The notes beneath the pieces were generated by a model. It was not told the origin of the DNA. It ran no database searches and saw nothing but the letters and a program-made list of their open reading frames with translations. Both the position numbers and the translations under genes were made by a program. Positions 1 to 6,333 of a stretch of DNA of 6,333 bases are shown here, piece by piece. The stretch lies in NCBI GenBank assembly GCA_035524895.1, contig DATLFI010000167.1, positions 1-6,333 of the forward strand, read 5' to 3'. Within the stretch, counting starts at the first letter, position 1. The number at the start of each line of letters is the position of its first letter. The DNA comes from DATLFI01 sp035524895 (GTDB taxonomy: Bacteria; Acidobacteriota; Thermoanaerobaculia; Multivoradales; Multivoraceae).

Positions 1-2
1 TC

Positions 3-713
3 GGACAGCTCGCGGCCGCGCGCGGCACGCTCGTCGTCAACGACCCCGAGCACCTCGCGCTCGCGATCAACAAGACCTACTTCCAGCACTTCCCCGAAGG
101 CGTCCGTCCAGCGGCGCGCATCTCGCGCGAGGTCGACACCATCAAGCGCTTCATCGAGGAGCGGGAGGGTCGAGCCGTCATCAAGCCGCTCCAGGGGTCG
201 GGGGGACACAACGTGTTCGTGGTCAAGCAGGAGGACCACACCAACCTCACCCAGATGATCGAGGCGGTGCTGCGCGACGGCTACGCGATCGTCCAGGAGT
301 ACCTGCCGAAGGCGGCGGAGGGCGACCTGCGGCTGTTCTTGCTGAACGGCCAGGCGCTCGAGCACCAGGGCGTCTACGCCGCCTTCCGGCGGGTGGGTGC
401 CGACGGCGACGGACGCTCCAACCTGACCGCCGGAGGACGCGTCGAGCCCGGGCAGCCAGACGAGCAGGCTTTGCGCCTGGTCGAGATGGTGCGTCCCAAG
501 CTGGTTCGCGACGGCATGTACCTGGTCGGCCTCGACGTGGTCGGCGACAAGCTGATGGAAGTCAACGTACTGAGCCCCGGTGGCTTCGGCTGCATCGCCG
601 ACACCACCGGCGTCGACTTCGCCGAGATCGTCATCGTCGACCTCGAGCGCAAGGTGCGCTTCAAGAGCTACTACGGCCACCGTATCCCCAACGCGCAGTT
701 GGCGACGCTGTAG
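3..713 (+). CDS. gshB: Glutathione synthase, ATP-grasp family (5' end outside window)
   Basis: This is the C-terminal 236 residues of a glutathione synthase, the cytosolic enzyme that joins gamma-glutamylcysteine and glycine using ATP. The frame is open from base 3, so the start lies to the left; GshB proteins are usually 310-350 residues, so roughly a third is missing. In visible numbering, NDPEHLALAINKTYF (13-27) matches the GshB segment before the ATP-grasp domain. AVIKPLQGSGGHNVF (58-72) holds the ATP-binding Lys61 and the glycine-rich loop. The region around SNLTAGG matches the GshB RGNLAAGG loop. Asp178, Glu186 and Asn188 in GLDVVGDKLMEVNVLSP have the same spacing as the Mg2+ ligands of E. 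coli GshB (Asp273, Glu281, Asn283). All visible catalytic parts look intact. A related ATP-grasp ligase with another substrate is possible but less likely. No partner gene (gshA) is in view. Confidence 0.82.
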   Translation, partial: GQLAAARGTLVVNDPEHLALAINKTYFQHFPEGVRPAARISREVDTIKRFIEEREGRAVIKPLQGSGGHNVFVVKQEDHTNLTQMIEAVLRDGYAIVQEYLPKAAEGDLRLFLLNGQALEHQGVYAAFRRVGADGDGRSNLTAGGRVEPGQPDEQALRLVEMVRPKLVRDGMYLVGLDVVGDKLMEVNVLSPGGFGCIADTTGVDFAEIVIVDLERKVRFKSYYGHRIPNAQLATL

Positions 714-719
714 CTGTCG

Positions 720-756
720 CCCCTTCACGCCTAGGGGATCTGCTGCGGCCGGCCGC
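720..756 (+). other. Weak dyads after the glutathione synthase gene
   Basis: CCCCT (720-724) can pair with AGGGG (733-737) over an 8-base loop, and GCGGCCGGCCGC (745-756) is a perfect 12-bp palindrome. Neither is followed by a T-run, so a Rho-independent terminator is not supported. They may be part of a processing or Rho-type end, or chance in GC-rich DNA. Confidence 0.2.
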
Positions 757-804
757 CGTGCCAGGCGGGCACCAGGCCAAGCGCCAGACGGCAGCCACGC
801 GGGG

Positions 805-831
805 ATGGCGACGCCATTCTTGGGGGAGTAG
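805..831 (+). other. Possible 8-codon leader ORF overlapping a 13-bp palindrome
   Basis: ATG at 805 opens an 8-codon frame (MATPFLGE) closed by TAG at 829-831, 35 bases before the permease start. Its first 13 bases, ATGGCG-A-CGCCAT (805-817), form a perfect inverted repeat that could also be an operator. The G-run before the ATG is too close to be an ideal ribosome binding site, so translation is uncertain. Confidence 0.25.
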
Positions 832-860
832 TCTCCGCGCAGCCCGAAGGTCGCGAGAGA
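832..860 (+). promoter_or_regulatory. Hairpin overlapping the permease ribosome binding site
   Basis: TCTCCGCG (832-839) pairs with CGCG-A-GAGA (852-860) across a 12-base loop, giving 8 base pairs with one bulged A. The 3' arm contains the purine-rich GAGAGA that ends 6 bases before the ATG at 867 and is the only plausible Shine-Dalgarno sequence. When folded, the hairpin would hide that site, so it could control translation of the permease. The pairing is seen in the sequence; the regulatory role is inferred. Confidence 0.4.
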
Positions 861-866
861 TCCTGC

Positions 867-2375
<1,509 letters not shown>

Positions 2376-2422
2376 CTGCAGATCGTCGGGCGCGAAGGGA
2401 CAGGTTCACGGGCGCGAAGTGC

Positions 2423-2431
2423 TGGTATGCT
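2423..2431 (+). promoter_or_regulatory. Candidate extended -10 promoter for the propeller gene
   Basis: TGGTATGCT has the TGn extension followed by TATGCT, four of six matches to TATAAT. It lies in the 148-base gap before the secreted propeller gene. The best upstream match to a -35 box, TTCACG at 2405-2410, is weak and only 15 bases away, so recognition would rest on the extended -10. It would leave a leader of about 85 bases. Confidence 0.35.
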
Positions 2432-2489
2432 CTGCTTCAGGTTCGACCGACCTAGACAACGGGCGGCGCCGGCGGCTGAAGCGTGTGTC

Positions 2490-2520
2490 CTCGAGCTTGG
2501 TCGGAGCTCGAGAGGGAGGT
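2490..2520 (+). promoter_or_regulatory. Perfect 8-bp stem-loop next to a strong ribosome binding site
   Basis: CTCGAGCT (2490-2497) and AGCTCGAG (2505-2512) are exact inverted copies around a 7-base loop (2498-2504). The 3' arm runs straight into the Shine-Dalgarno sequence GAGGGAGGT (2512-2520), just before the tandem ATGs at 2524 and 2527. The loop bases GGTCGG (2499-2504) are exactly complementary to CCGACC at 2447-2452, so a pseudoknot or alternative fold is possible. The fold leaves most of the ribosome binding site free, so it may protect the mRNA or be switchable. Confidence 0.45.
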
Positions 2521-2523
2521 CCC

Positions 2524-3849
2524 ATGATGCACTTCGCTAGAGGTCTCCTCGTCCTGCCACTGCTCGCTTGCCCCGCGGTCGCCCTCGCAGGGGCGAACCA
2601 GTACCTGTGGGTCCCGAACGGCGCCGAGGGGACGGTTTCGAAGCTCGATGCCGCTACCGGCAAAGAACTGGCGCGCTACGCGTCGATCAGCAGCACCACG
2701 CTGCAGGTCAATCACGTGAACCGGGCGCTGCAGGCGTGGGGCGCGGCGCACAAGCCGGAGTACGTTGGCGTGGATTTTCACGGCAATGCCTGGGTCGCCA
2801 ACGTGGCGCCCGGTATCCAGCCGTCGGTGACCAAGTTCTGGGCCGATGAGGCGGACTGCGTCGACTGGAACGGCAACGGGAAGATCGACACTTCGCGCGA
2901 AGTCAATCTCACGCCGGGAATCCAGCTCGACGATCCGGACGAGTTCCTGGCGCAGTCGGACGAGTGCATAGCGATGACCGTGGTCTTGGGCGATTCGAGC
3001 GGCGAGGCTCGCGGCCTTGCGATCGATCGCGGGCTCGACGCGGCGAGCGGCGGCAACGCGTGGATCGGCATGCGGTACGAGCAGGCCTACTACCAGATCG
3101 ACGGCGCCACTGGGGCGCTGATGCAACGAGTTCCACCCGCCGGGCCGAGCGGCAGGGCCGTGTTCACCGCCGCGATCGACGGCGACGGGATCCTGTGGGT
3201 GAACGGCGAATGCTGCGTGGCTCCGAAGCTGTGGCGGATCGATACCGAGACCGGCGCCCACAGTTTGATTACCATACCGGGCCTCACTTGCTCCGGCTCT
3301 TTCGACATCGCGATCGACCTGGCAGGCAAGGTCTGGCTCGCCGGCCATCCCTGCTCTTCGGCGATCCGGTACGACCCATCTACCTCGACATGGGCCGAAG
3401 CACGTGTCTCAAACGGCTGGAGCGCACTAGGCATCGGCCTCGACCGCCGCGGCAACGTCTGGCTCTCGCTCCATCTCCTATCAGGGCCCAATGACGGCCG
3501 GCTGGCACGTGTCGACACGACGTCCGTTCTCGACACCGGAGAGTGGGACAACAAGGGCGACTTCCCCTTCGCCGTTGCGGTCGGATTCGATGGCGACGTC
3601 TGGTCGATCAACCGCGGCACCGACGACGTCTCTCGCTTGCATATCGACTCCGTGACCCATGAGCCCGCACCGCATCCCACGACGGGCAACGTCGTCGACG
3701 TATTCCCCGTCGGGGACCTTTCCGAGGCGCACGGCGACTTCACGGGCTTGGCCCTGCATACGATCGTACGCCCTACCGTTGCCGAGCCCATCTTCGCCGA
3801 CGGCTTCGAGTCGGGGAGCACCTCGGCCTGGTCCGGCGTCGATCCTTGA
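2524..3849 (+). CDS. Secreted NHL/Vgb-like beta-propeller protein with GFESG C-terminal tail
   Basis: A 441-residue exported protein of unknown role. Start: two adjacent ATGs follow GAGGGAGGT; 2524 is used, and 2527 would drop one residue. An N-terminal signal peptide has Arg6, a hydrophobic core (7-19) and a likely cleavage after Ala-Leu-Ala (20-22); LLAC at 13-16 is a weaker lipobox alternative. At least six blades share the pattern (I/V)xxDxxGxxW: 80-93, 164-183, 216-228, 261-274, 303-315 and 350-364, which fits a 6-7 bladed propeller of the NHL, SMP-30 or virginiamycin B lyase-like type. No lyase catalytic residues could be assigned. A Ca2+-binding-like loop DxNxNGxID is inserted at 114-122. 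Cysteines are frequent for an envelope protein (e.g. 230-231 and 277). The last 20 residues carry DGFESGSTSAWS (426-437), a tail type I recall from secreted proteins of similar GC-rich bacteria. It is likely expressed from its own promoter. Confidence 0.82.
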   Translation: MMHFARGLLVLPLLACPAVALAGANQYLWVPNGAEGTVSKLDAATGKELARYASISSTTLQVNHVNRALQAWGAAHKPEYVGVDFHGNAWVANVAPGIQPSVTKFWADEADCVDWNGNGKIDTSREVNLTPGIQLDDPDEFLAQSDECIAMTVVLGDSSGEARGLAIDRGLDAASGGNAWIGMRYEQAYYQIDGATGALMQRVPPAGPSGRAVFTAAIDGDGILWVNGECCVAPKLWRIDTETGAHSLITIPGLTCSGSFDIAIDLAGKVWLAGHPCSSAIRYDPSTSTWAEARVSNGWSALGIGLDRRGNVWLSLHLLSGPNDGRLARVDTTSVLDTGEWDNKGDFPFAVAVGFDGDVWSINRGTDDVSRLHIDSVTHEPAPHPTTGNVVDVFPVGDLSEAHGDFTGLALHTIVRPTVAEPIFADGFESGSTSAWSGVDP

Positions 3850-4374
3850 GGGTGCGAACGGACGGGCCCGCAACTCCTGCGGTCGATCCGGCGCAAAGCG
3901 ATAGAGCTCCGCCCCCTGCGCACGCTGCGCAACCCTTCGGCGCGCTGGTGCTCGCTGTCGCCCGACGGCAGCGAGATGGCGTGCAATGGAGCCAACGCAC
4001 CCGAGGATCTCTTCGTCCTGCGCAGCGACGGCAGCGAGATGCGCCGTTTGACCTCGGATGTCGCCAAGGACCGCGGGGCGAGGTGGGATCCGAGCGGCGA
4101 GCGGCAGCCGCTTCGTCGGCTCGACCTGCCCGTCGGCGGTCGCGCCCTCGGCTCGGTCGCCGGCTGGTCACGGGACGATCGCTACCTGTACGTGCGCTCG
4201 GCCGAAGGTGTCGAGGCCGTCGACTTGGAGAGCGGTCGGCGCAAGGTCGTCGCCCCGGCGCGCGCCGAAGCGTTCCTTTCCCTGAGCCGCGACGGGAGCA
4301 CGCTCTTGGTCGAGGAGGAGATCCTCGATTCCGACATCTGGCTGCTGGAGTACTGGCTGCTGGAGTACCAGTGA
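3850..4374 (+). pseudogene. C-terminal remnant of a PD40/TolB-like propeller gene
   Basis: The frame encodes WD40-like (PD40) repeats but no start region. Recognisable blades are SLSPDGSEMACNGANAPEDL (about 3952-4011) followed by VLRSDGSEMRRLTSD, then GARWDPSGER, GWSRDDRYLYVRSAEG and LSRDGSTLLVEEE, ending in a DIWLLEY-type tail typical of full-length proteins. Such domains usually sit at the C-terminus of larger sensor proteins, for example after a Ser/Thr kinase or winged-helix domain; nothing of that kind precedes it. Between GER and DLPVGG a blade strand seems missing, suggesting an internal deletion. The only in-frame ATG (3976) starts inside a blade and lacks a ribosome binding site. The fragment is in the same frame as the upstream propeller gene, separated only by its TGA at 3847. 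A short expressed protein from ATG 3976 cannot be excluded. Confidence 0.62.
4339..4368 (+). repeat. 15-bp perfect tandem duplication
   Basis: TGGCTGCTGGAGTAC occurs at 4339-4353 and again at 4354-4368 with no mismatch. It is in frame and turns the expected DIWLLEY-Q end of the PD40 remnant into WLLEYWLLEYQ just before the stop. Perfect identity suggests a recent slippage event. Confidence 0.9.
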
Positions 4375-4441
4375 TCAGATCGGCCGTCGCCCACGATCGG
4401 GTCCCACCAGGCAGGGCCGAGGTGCCAACGCGAGCACGCCG

Positions 4442-4468
4442 CTCGATTCCTCGAGGCCGAAGATCGAG
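4442..4468. other. Nested dyad in the convergent gap
   Basis: In the 175-base gap between the PD40 remnant and the nucleotidyltransferase gene, CTCGAT (4442-4447) pairs with ATCGAG (4463-4468), and the 8-bp palindrome CCTCGAGG (4449-4456) sits inside the loop. No T-run follows on either strand, so it is not a convincing intrinsic terminator. Nothing else clear was seen in this gap except a coding-like stretch on the minus strand. Confidence 0.2.
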
Positions 4469-4549
4469 GGCGACCGGTGCGACCCAGACGTCGTACGAGC
4501 CGGCGCTCCCGTCGAAGCGGCCCGTGCCGAACGCGAGCGACTGGCGAGC

Positions 4550-5107
4550 TCAGGCCCCGAGCAGCTTTTCGAGCCGCGCCATGGAGTCGGTGTCCTCCTT
4601 GAGCGCGAGCAGCGGTTCGAGCTCTTGGAGAATCTGTTTTCGAGCCAGCCGGCCGGCCTGTCGCGTAACGATCCCTTCGACATCGAGCCAGTCGTGCGGT
4701 CTCCCGGCGAAGACCTTGAACACGACGAGATCCTCTGCGCTGCACGTCCGAAGGACCGCTCCGTCGCCGACCGCATAGCCGCTCGCCCGCTCCTGCGCAC
4801 GTTCTTCGAACGGCATCGCCGCCAGCGCCACGTCGATCGGCACGCCGTTGGCGGCTTTCAGCAGCACCACGCGGTAGCGCAAGGCGAAGTCCCGAGCGTC
4901 GCCCCGACGGGCCCCGAAGCATTGCAGGAGTGCGTCGACCACCGTGTCCTCGTTGCCCCAGCCGCACAGCAGGGAGACATCGACATCTCGCGTGAGCCGG
5001 GGCTCGCCCCAGCGCTGGACGGCAAGGCCGCCGATCACACAGCAGGGCCAGCCGTGCTCCTGGCACAACCGCTGAGTCTCGAGCGCAGCGACGAAGAGAG
5101 GGTTCAA
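4550..5107 (-). CDS. AbiEii/AbiGii-like nucleotidyltransferase
   Basis: A 185-residue protein of the nucleotidyltransferase AbiEii/AbiGii-like family (pol-beta fold), which transfers nucleotides from NTP to RNA, tRNA or protein; several members are toxins of toxin-antitoxin or abortive-infection systems. CVIGGLAVQRWGEPRLTRDVDVS (read in two parts: Gly26-Gly27, then Asp41 and Asp43) forms the GG...DxD active site, and Asp92 in PIDVALA is the third carboxylate. The later block SAEDLVVFKVFAGRPHDWLD (123-142), with Lys131, is typical of this family, so all catalytic residues appear intact. No ATG or GTG is suitable; the TTG at 5107-5105 is chosen because it overlaps the upstream gene's stop as TTGA, a classic coupled junction. 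The gene is shorter than AbiEii of the classical AbiE system, and no winged-helix AbiEi partner is present. The end after KLLGA looks natural. Confidence 0.87.
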   Translation of the reverse strand: MNPLFVAALETQRLCQEHGWPCCVIGGLAVQRWGEPRLTRDVDVSLLCGWGNEDTVVDALLQCFGARRGDARDFALRYRVVLLKAANGVPIDVALAAMPFEERAQERASGYAVGDGAVLRTCSAEDLVVFKVFAGRPHDWLDVEGIVTRQAGRLARKQILQELEPLLALKEDTDSMARLEKLLGA

Positions 5108-5361
5108 GCGCTGGACGGCTGCCGAGCGTGGCGGCCGAGTTGGAACAGCCTCTGCTGCTCGACCAAGCCCGAGGTCGTCCAGCGGGAGGAACCGGTGGGC
5201 GCTTCCGCCATCGACAGCAGCGCGTCGGCCGCCTCGAGCGCCTCCTCGGCCGTCATCGAGCGAAGCTCCTCCGCACGAACCGCAGCGAGCGCCGGGCCGG
5301 CCGCCTTCCACCGCGCGACGCAGTGCTTTTCGATCTCCGTTCCGCTCACCGTCGCTCTCAT
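5104..5361 (-). CDS. Small helical protein coupled to the nucleotidyltransferase (putative antitoxin or partner)
   Basis: An 85-residue, mostly helical, charged protein of no named family that I can assign. Its TGA shares bases with the TTG start of the nucleotidyltransferase, so the two are almost certainly one operon with coupled translation and probably work together. The N-terminal half (SGTEIEKHCVARWKAAGPAL, 6-25) reads as an amphipathic helix. A Glu/Ala-rich helix follows (30-51), then a flexible Pro/Gly/Ser linker (54-62) and SGLVEQQRLF (64-73), which looks like a conserved C-terminal motif. There is no signal peptide or DNA-binding motif. The ATG at 5361 has no Shine-Dalgarno sequence; GTG at residue 5 is an alternative start. 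A longer version from GTG at 5511 would add an Arg-rich, low-complexity stretch and is unlikely. By position it could be the antitoxin, but an accessory subunit is equally possible. Confidence 0.72.
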   Translation of the reverse strand: MRATVSGTEIEKHCVARWKAAGPALAAVRAEELRSMTAEEALEAADALLSMAEAPTGSSRWTTSGLVEQQRLFQLGRHARQPSSA

Positions 5362-5368
5362 CGTCGTC

Positions 5369-5374
5369 AGTATA
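5369..5374 (-). promoter_or_regulatory. Possible -10 box for a leaderless mRNA of the two-gene operon
   Basis: TATACT (5 of 6 matches to TATAAT, read on the minus strand) ends 7 bases before the ATG at 5361. That spacing would put the transcription start at or next to the start codon, which agrees with the absence of a Shine-Dalgarno sequence. No convincing -35 box was found at 16-18 bases. Confidence 0.3.
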
Positions 5375-5607
5375 CCCGTCGCGCCAGGCTCGAAGGCTCC
5401 GCCGAGAGCCCTGACGCCCTGTCTCGGACACCCTGCGCGACGCGCGCGACGTGCACGCTGGCGTCTCGGATCGACTCGTGTCAGATTCGAGAGGCGCAGG
5501 CGAGGAGGCACGGACCCACACCTCGTTCCTCAAGGACATCGCGCCGCTGCCCGGGCGCGACGTCGCGTTGGCCTGCGGCTCTGGTTCTGAGCCATCCGTG
5601 GAAGGGG

Positions 5608-5624
5608 CCCGGACCGAGGTCGGG
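5608..5624 (-). terminator. Weak hairpin just after the TPR gene stop
   Basis: On the minus strand, CCCGAC and GTcCGGG can form six base pairs with one bulge around CTCG, starting 3 bases past the TGA at 5630-5628. There is no T-run, so it is at best a poor terminator or an mRNA 3'-end stabiliser. The rest of the 266-base gap to the next gene holds no gene that I can support. Confidence 0.2.
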
Positions 5625-5627
5625 AGC

Positions 5628-6333
5628 TCACCAGGCGGCGGGACCCGGCTCCGGTCGCATCCGGGTCTCCTCCCCACTCGGTCCCGACGAAGGGCCATCC
5701 GTGCCGAGCCGGAGGGCGGCCAGGGCGGGGACCGACGACGCCTCGAAAGTCCGCCGGAACGCCTCGCTCCTGTCCCGGGCGAGCGCGAGCAGCGCGTCGA
5801 GCCGCGGGCCTCGCGCCGGCGCCAGCAACGGGTCGTCGGCCAGCGCCGTGTGGTTGACGAAGCCCCCGTCGATCGCCCGGCGCAGCGCTCGAAGACAGCC
5901 CTCGCCTTCACCCAGCAGCCCGTATGCGGTCGCCACCACATGCCAGAGCTCGCCATCCCTCGACAGCCTCTCCTCGAGCCGTCGGAGGAGGTCGATCCCC
6001 CGGGAGCTCTCCCCTCGGGCATGTGCCAGCACGGCGCCGTGCCGCAACCCCGCGAAGCCGTCGGGCTCCATCGCGACCGCTCGTTCGAGCCGCTCGAGGC
6101 CCTGCCGCTCCTCGCCGAGCAGGAGCAGCATCATGCCTTGCCATGCAATGCCCATGGTGCCCCCGGCATCGAGCGCGAAGATCTCGAGGGCGCGCCGGTA
6201 GTCGCCCTGGTACACGTAGGTGAACCCGGCCGATCGGAAGCGGACGTTGCCCGGGTGGAGCTCGAGCGCACGCTCCACCGCCCGTACCGACTCCTGCTGC
6301 AGGCCCGTGTACCGACAGAGGTAGCTGAGGGTG
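5628..6333 (-). CDS. TPR-repeat protein, C-terminal part (5' end outside window)
   Basis: The visible 234 residues are the C-terminal end of a tetratricopeptide-repeat protein; the frame is open through the right edge. Repeats can be followed in order (numbering from the codon at 6332): LQQESVRAVERALELHPGN, then SAGFTYVYQGDYRRALEIF, AWQGMMLLLLGEERQGLERL...AMEPDG, RHGAVLAHARGESSRGIDLL, and WHVVATAYGLLGEGEGCLRALRRAID. The end, FVNHTALADDPLLAPARGPR followed by LDALLALARDRSEAFRRTF, resembles the conserved closing segment (ADDP-LDPLRG-PRF-ALL) of long proteins where such TPRs follow a Ser/Thr kinase, adenylate cyclase or CadC-like DNA-binding domain. Which of these lies upstream cannot be seen. 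The TPRs would serve as a protein-binding scaffold. A low-complexity tail of about 30 residues ends the protein. It is on the same strand as the nucleotidyltransferase pair but 266 bases away, so co-transcription is uncertain. Confidence 0.83.
   Translation of the reverse strand, partial: TLSYLCRYTGLQQESVRAVERALELHPGNVRFRSAGFTYVYQGDYRRALEIFALDAGGTMGIAWQGMMLLLLGEERQGLERLERAVAMEPDGFAGLRHGAVLAHARGESSRGIDLLRRLEERLSRDGELWHVVATAYGLLGEGEGCLRALRRAIDGGFVNHTALADDPLLAPARGPRLDALLALARDRSEAFRRTFEASSVPALAALRLGTDGPSSGPSGEETRMRPEPGPAAW

Noticed and set aside
822..866. GGGGGAGTAG resembles the opening of the yybP-ykoY (manganese) riboswitch.
   Set aside because: Only 35 bases remain before the permease start, too few for the full motif, and the conserved CATAC loop and GCGAGACC closing element are absent; the gene is also not a metal transporter.
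3964..4041. The 15-base word GACGGCAGCGAGATG occurs at 3964-3978 and 4027-4041.
   Set aside because: It encodes DGSEM in two neighbouring PD40 blades 21 codons apart, so it is the protein repeat rather than a separate DNA element.
3846..4778. A 310-residue plus-strand frame across the PD40 remnant and nucleotidyltransferase region.
   Set aside because: It is Arg/Pro/Ser-rich without any domain, starts at TTG in the propeller stop region, and is antisense to the clear nucleotidyltransferase.
5421..5500. GTCTCGGA direct repeats (5421-5428, 5463-5470) and CCTGCGC/GCGCAGG arms (5432-5438, 5494-5500) in the intergenic region.
   Set aside because: Short words expected by chance in GC-rich DNA, with no third copy and no link to a recognisable site.
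5104..5511. A longer 135-residue form of the small partner protein starting at GTG 5511.
   Set aside because: The added 50 residues are Arg-rich and lack a ribosome site, while the helical, motif-bearing part begins at the ATG at 5361.
4550..6022. A single 490-residue minus-strand frame covering the nucleotidyltransferase and more.
   Set aside because: Its N-terminal two thirds are low-complexity Arg/Ser/Gly sequence that overlaps the TPR gene and the small partner gene in other frames; only 4550-5107 shows family motifs.

Overview
The window is a GC-rich bacterial chromosome segment with high G/C at third codon positions. Four things hint at an uncultured Acidobacteriota (Thermoanaerobaculia-like) or Myxococcota-type genome: a secreted propeller protein ending in a GFESG-type tail, a PD40 propeller remnant, a large TPR protein whose C-terminus resembles kinase-TPR proteins, and an AbiEii-like nucleotidyltransferase with a small partner. 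The taxonomic guess is weak and comes from gene style, not from a marker gene.

Layout, plus strand first. Bases 3-713 are the C-terminal two thirds of a glutathione synthase (ATP-grasp), cut by the left edge. A 153-base gap follows, holding a 13-bp palindrome, a possible 8-codon leader ORF and a hairpin that would cover the ribosome binding site. Next is a complete NCS1-family permease (867-2375). A 148-base leader with a candidate promoter and a perfect 8-bp stem-loop precedes a secreted beta-propeller protein (2524-3849). Directly after its stop, in the same frame, lies the C-terminal remnant of a PD40/TolB-like propeller gene (about 3850-4374), which ends in a 15-bp tandem duplication.

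The right part is on the minus strand and converges on the remnant. An 85-residue protein (5361-5104) and an AbiEii-like nucleotidyltransferase (5107-4550) overlap by TTGA and form a two-gene operon that looks like a toxin-antitoxin or abortive-infection type module. Upstream of it on the same strand, 5628 to the right edge is the C-terminal part of a TPR-repeat protein.

Gaps: 4375-4549 (convergent) has only short dyads and a coding-like stretch on the minus strand. 5362-5627 has a TATACT box and a weak hairpin but no gene. No RNA genes, CRISPR arrays or insertion sequences were seen. The plus-strand genes show no obvious shared pathway. The clearest functional unit is the minus-strand nucleotidyltransferase pair, and the features most open to new work are that pair and the two structured leaders.
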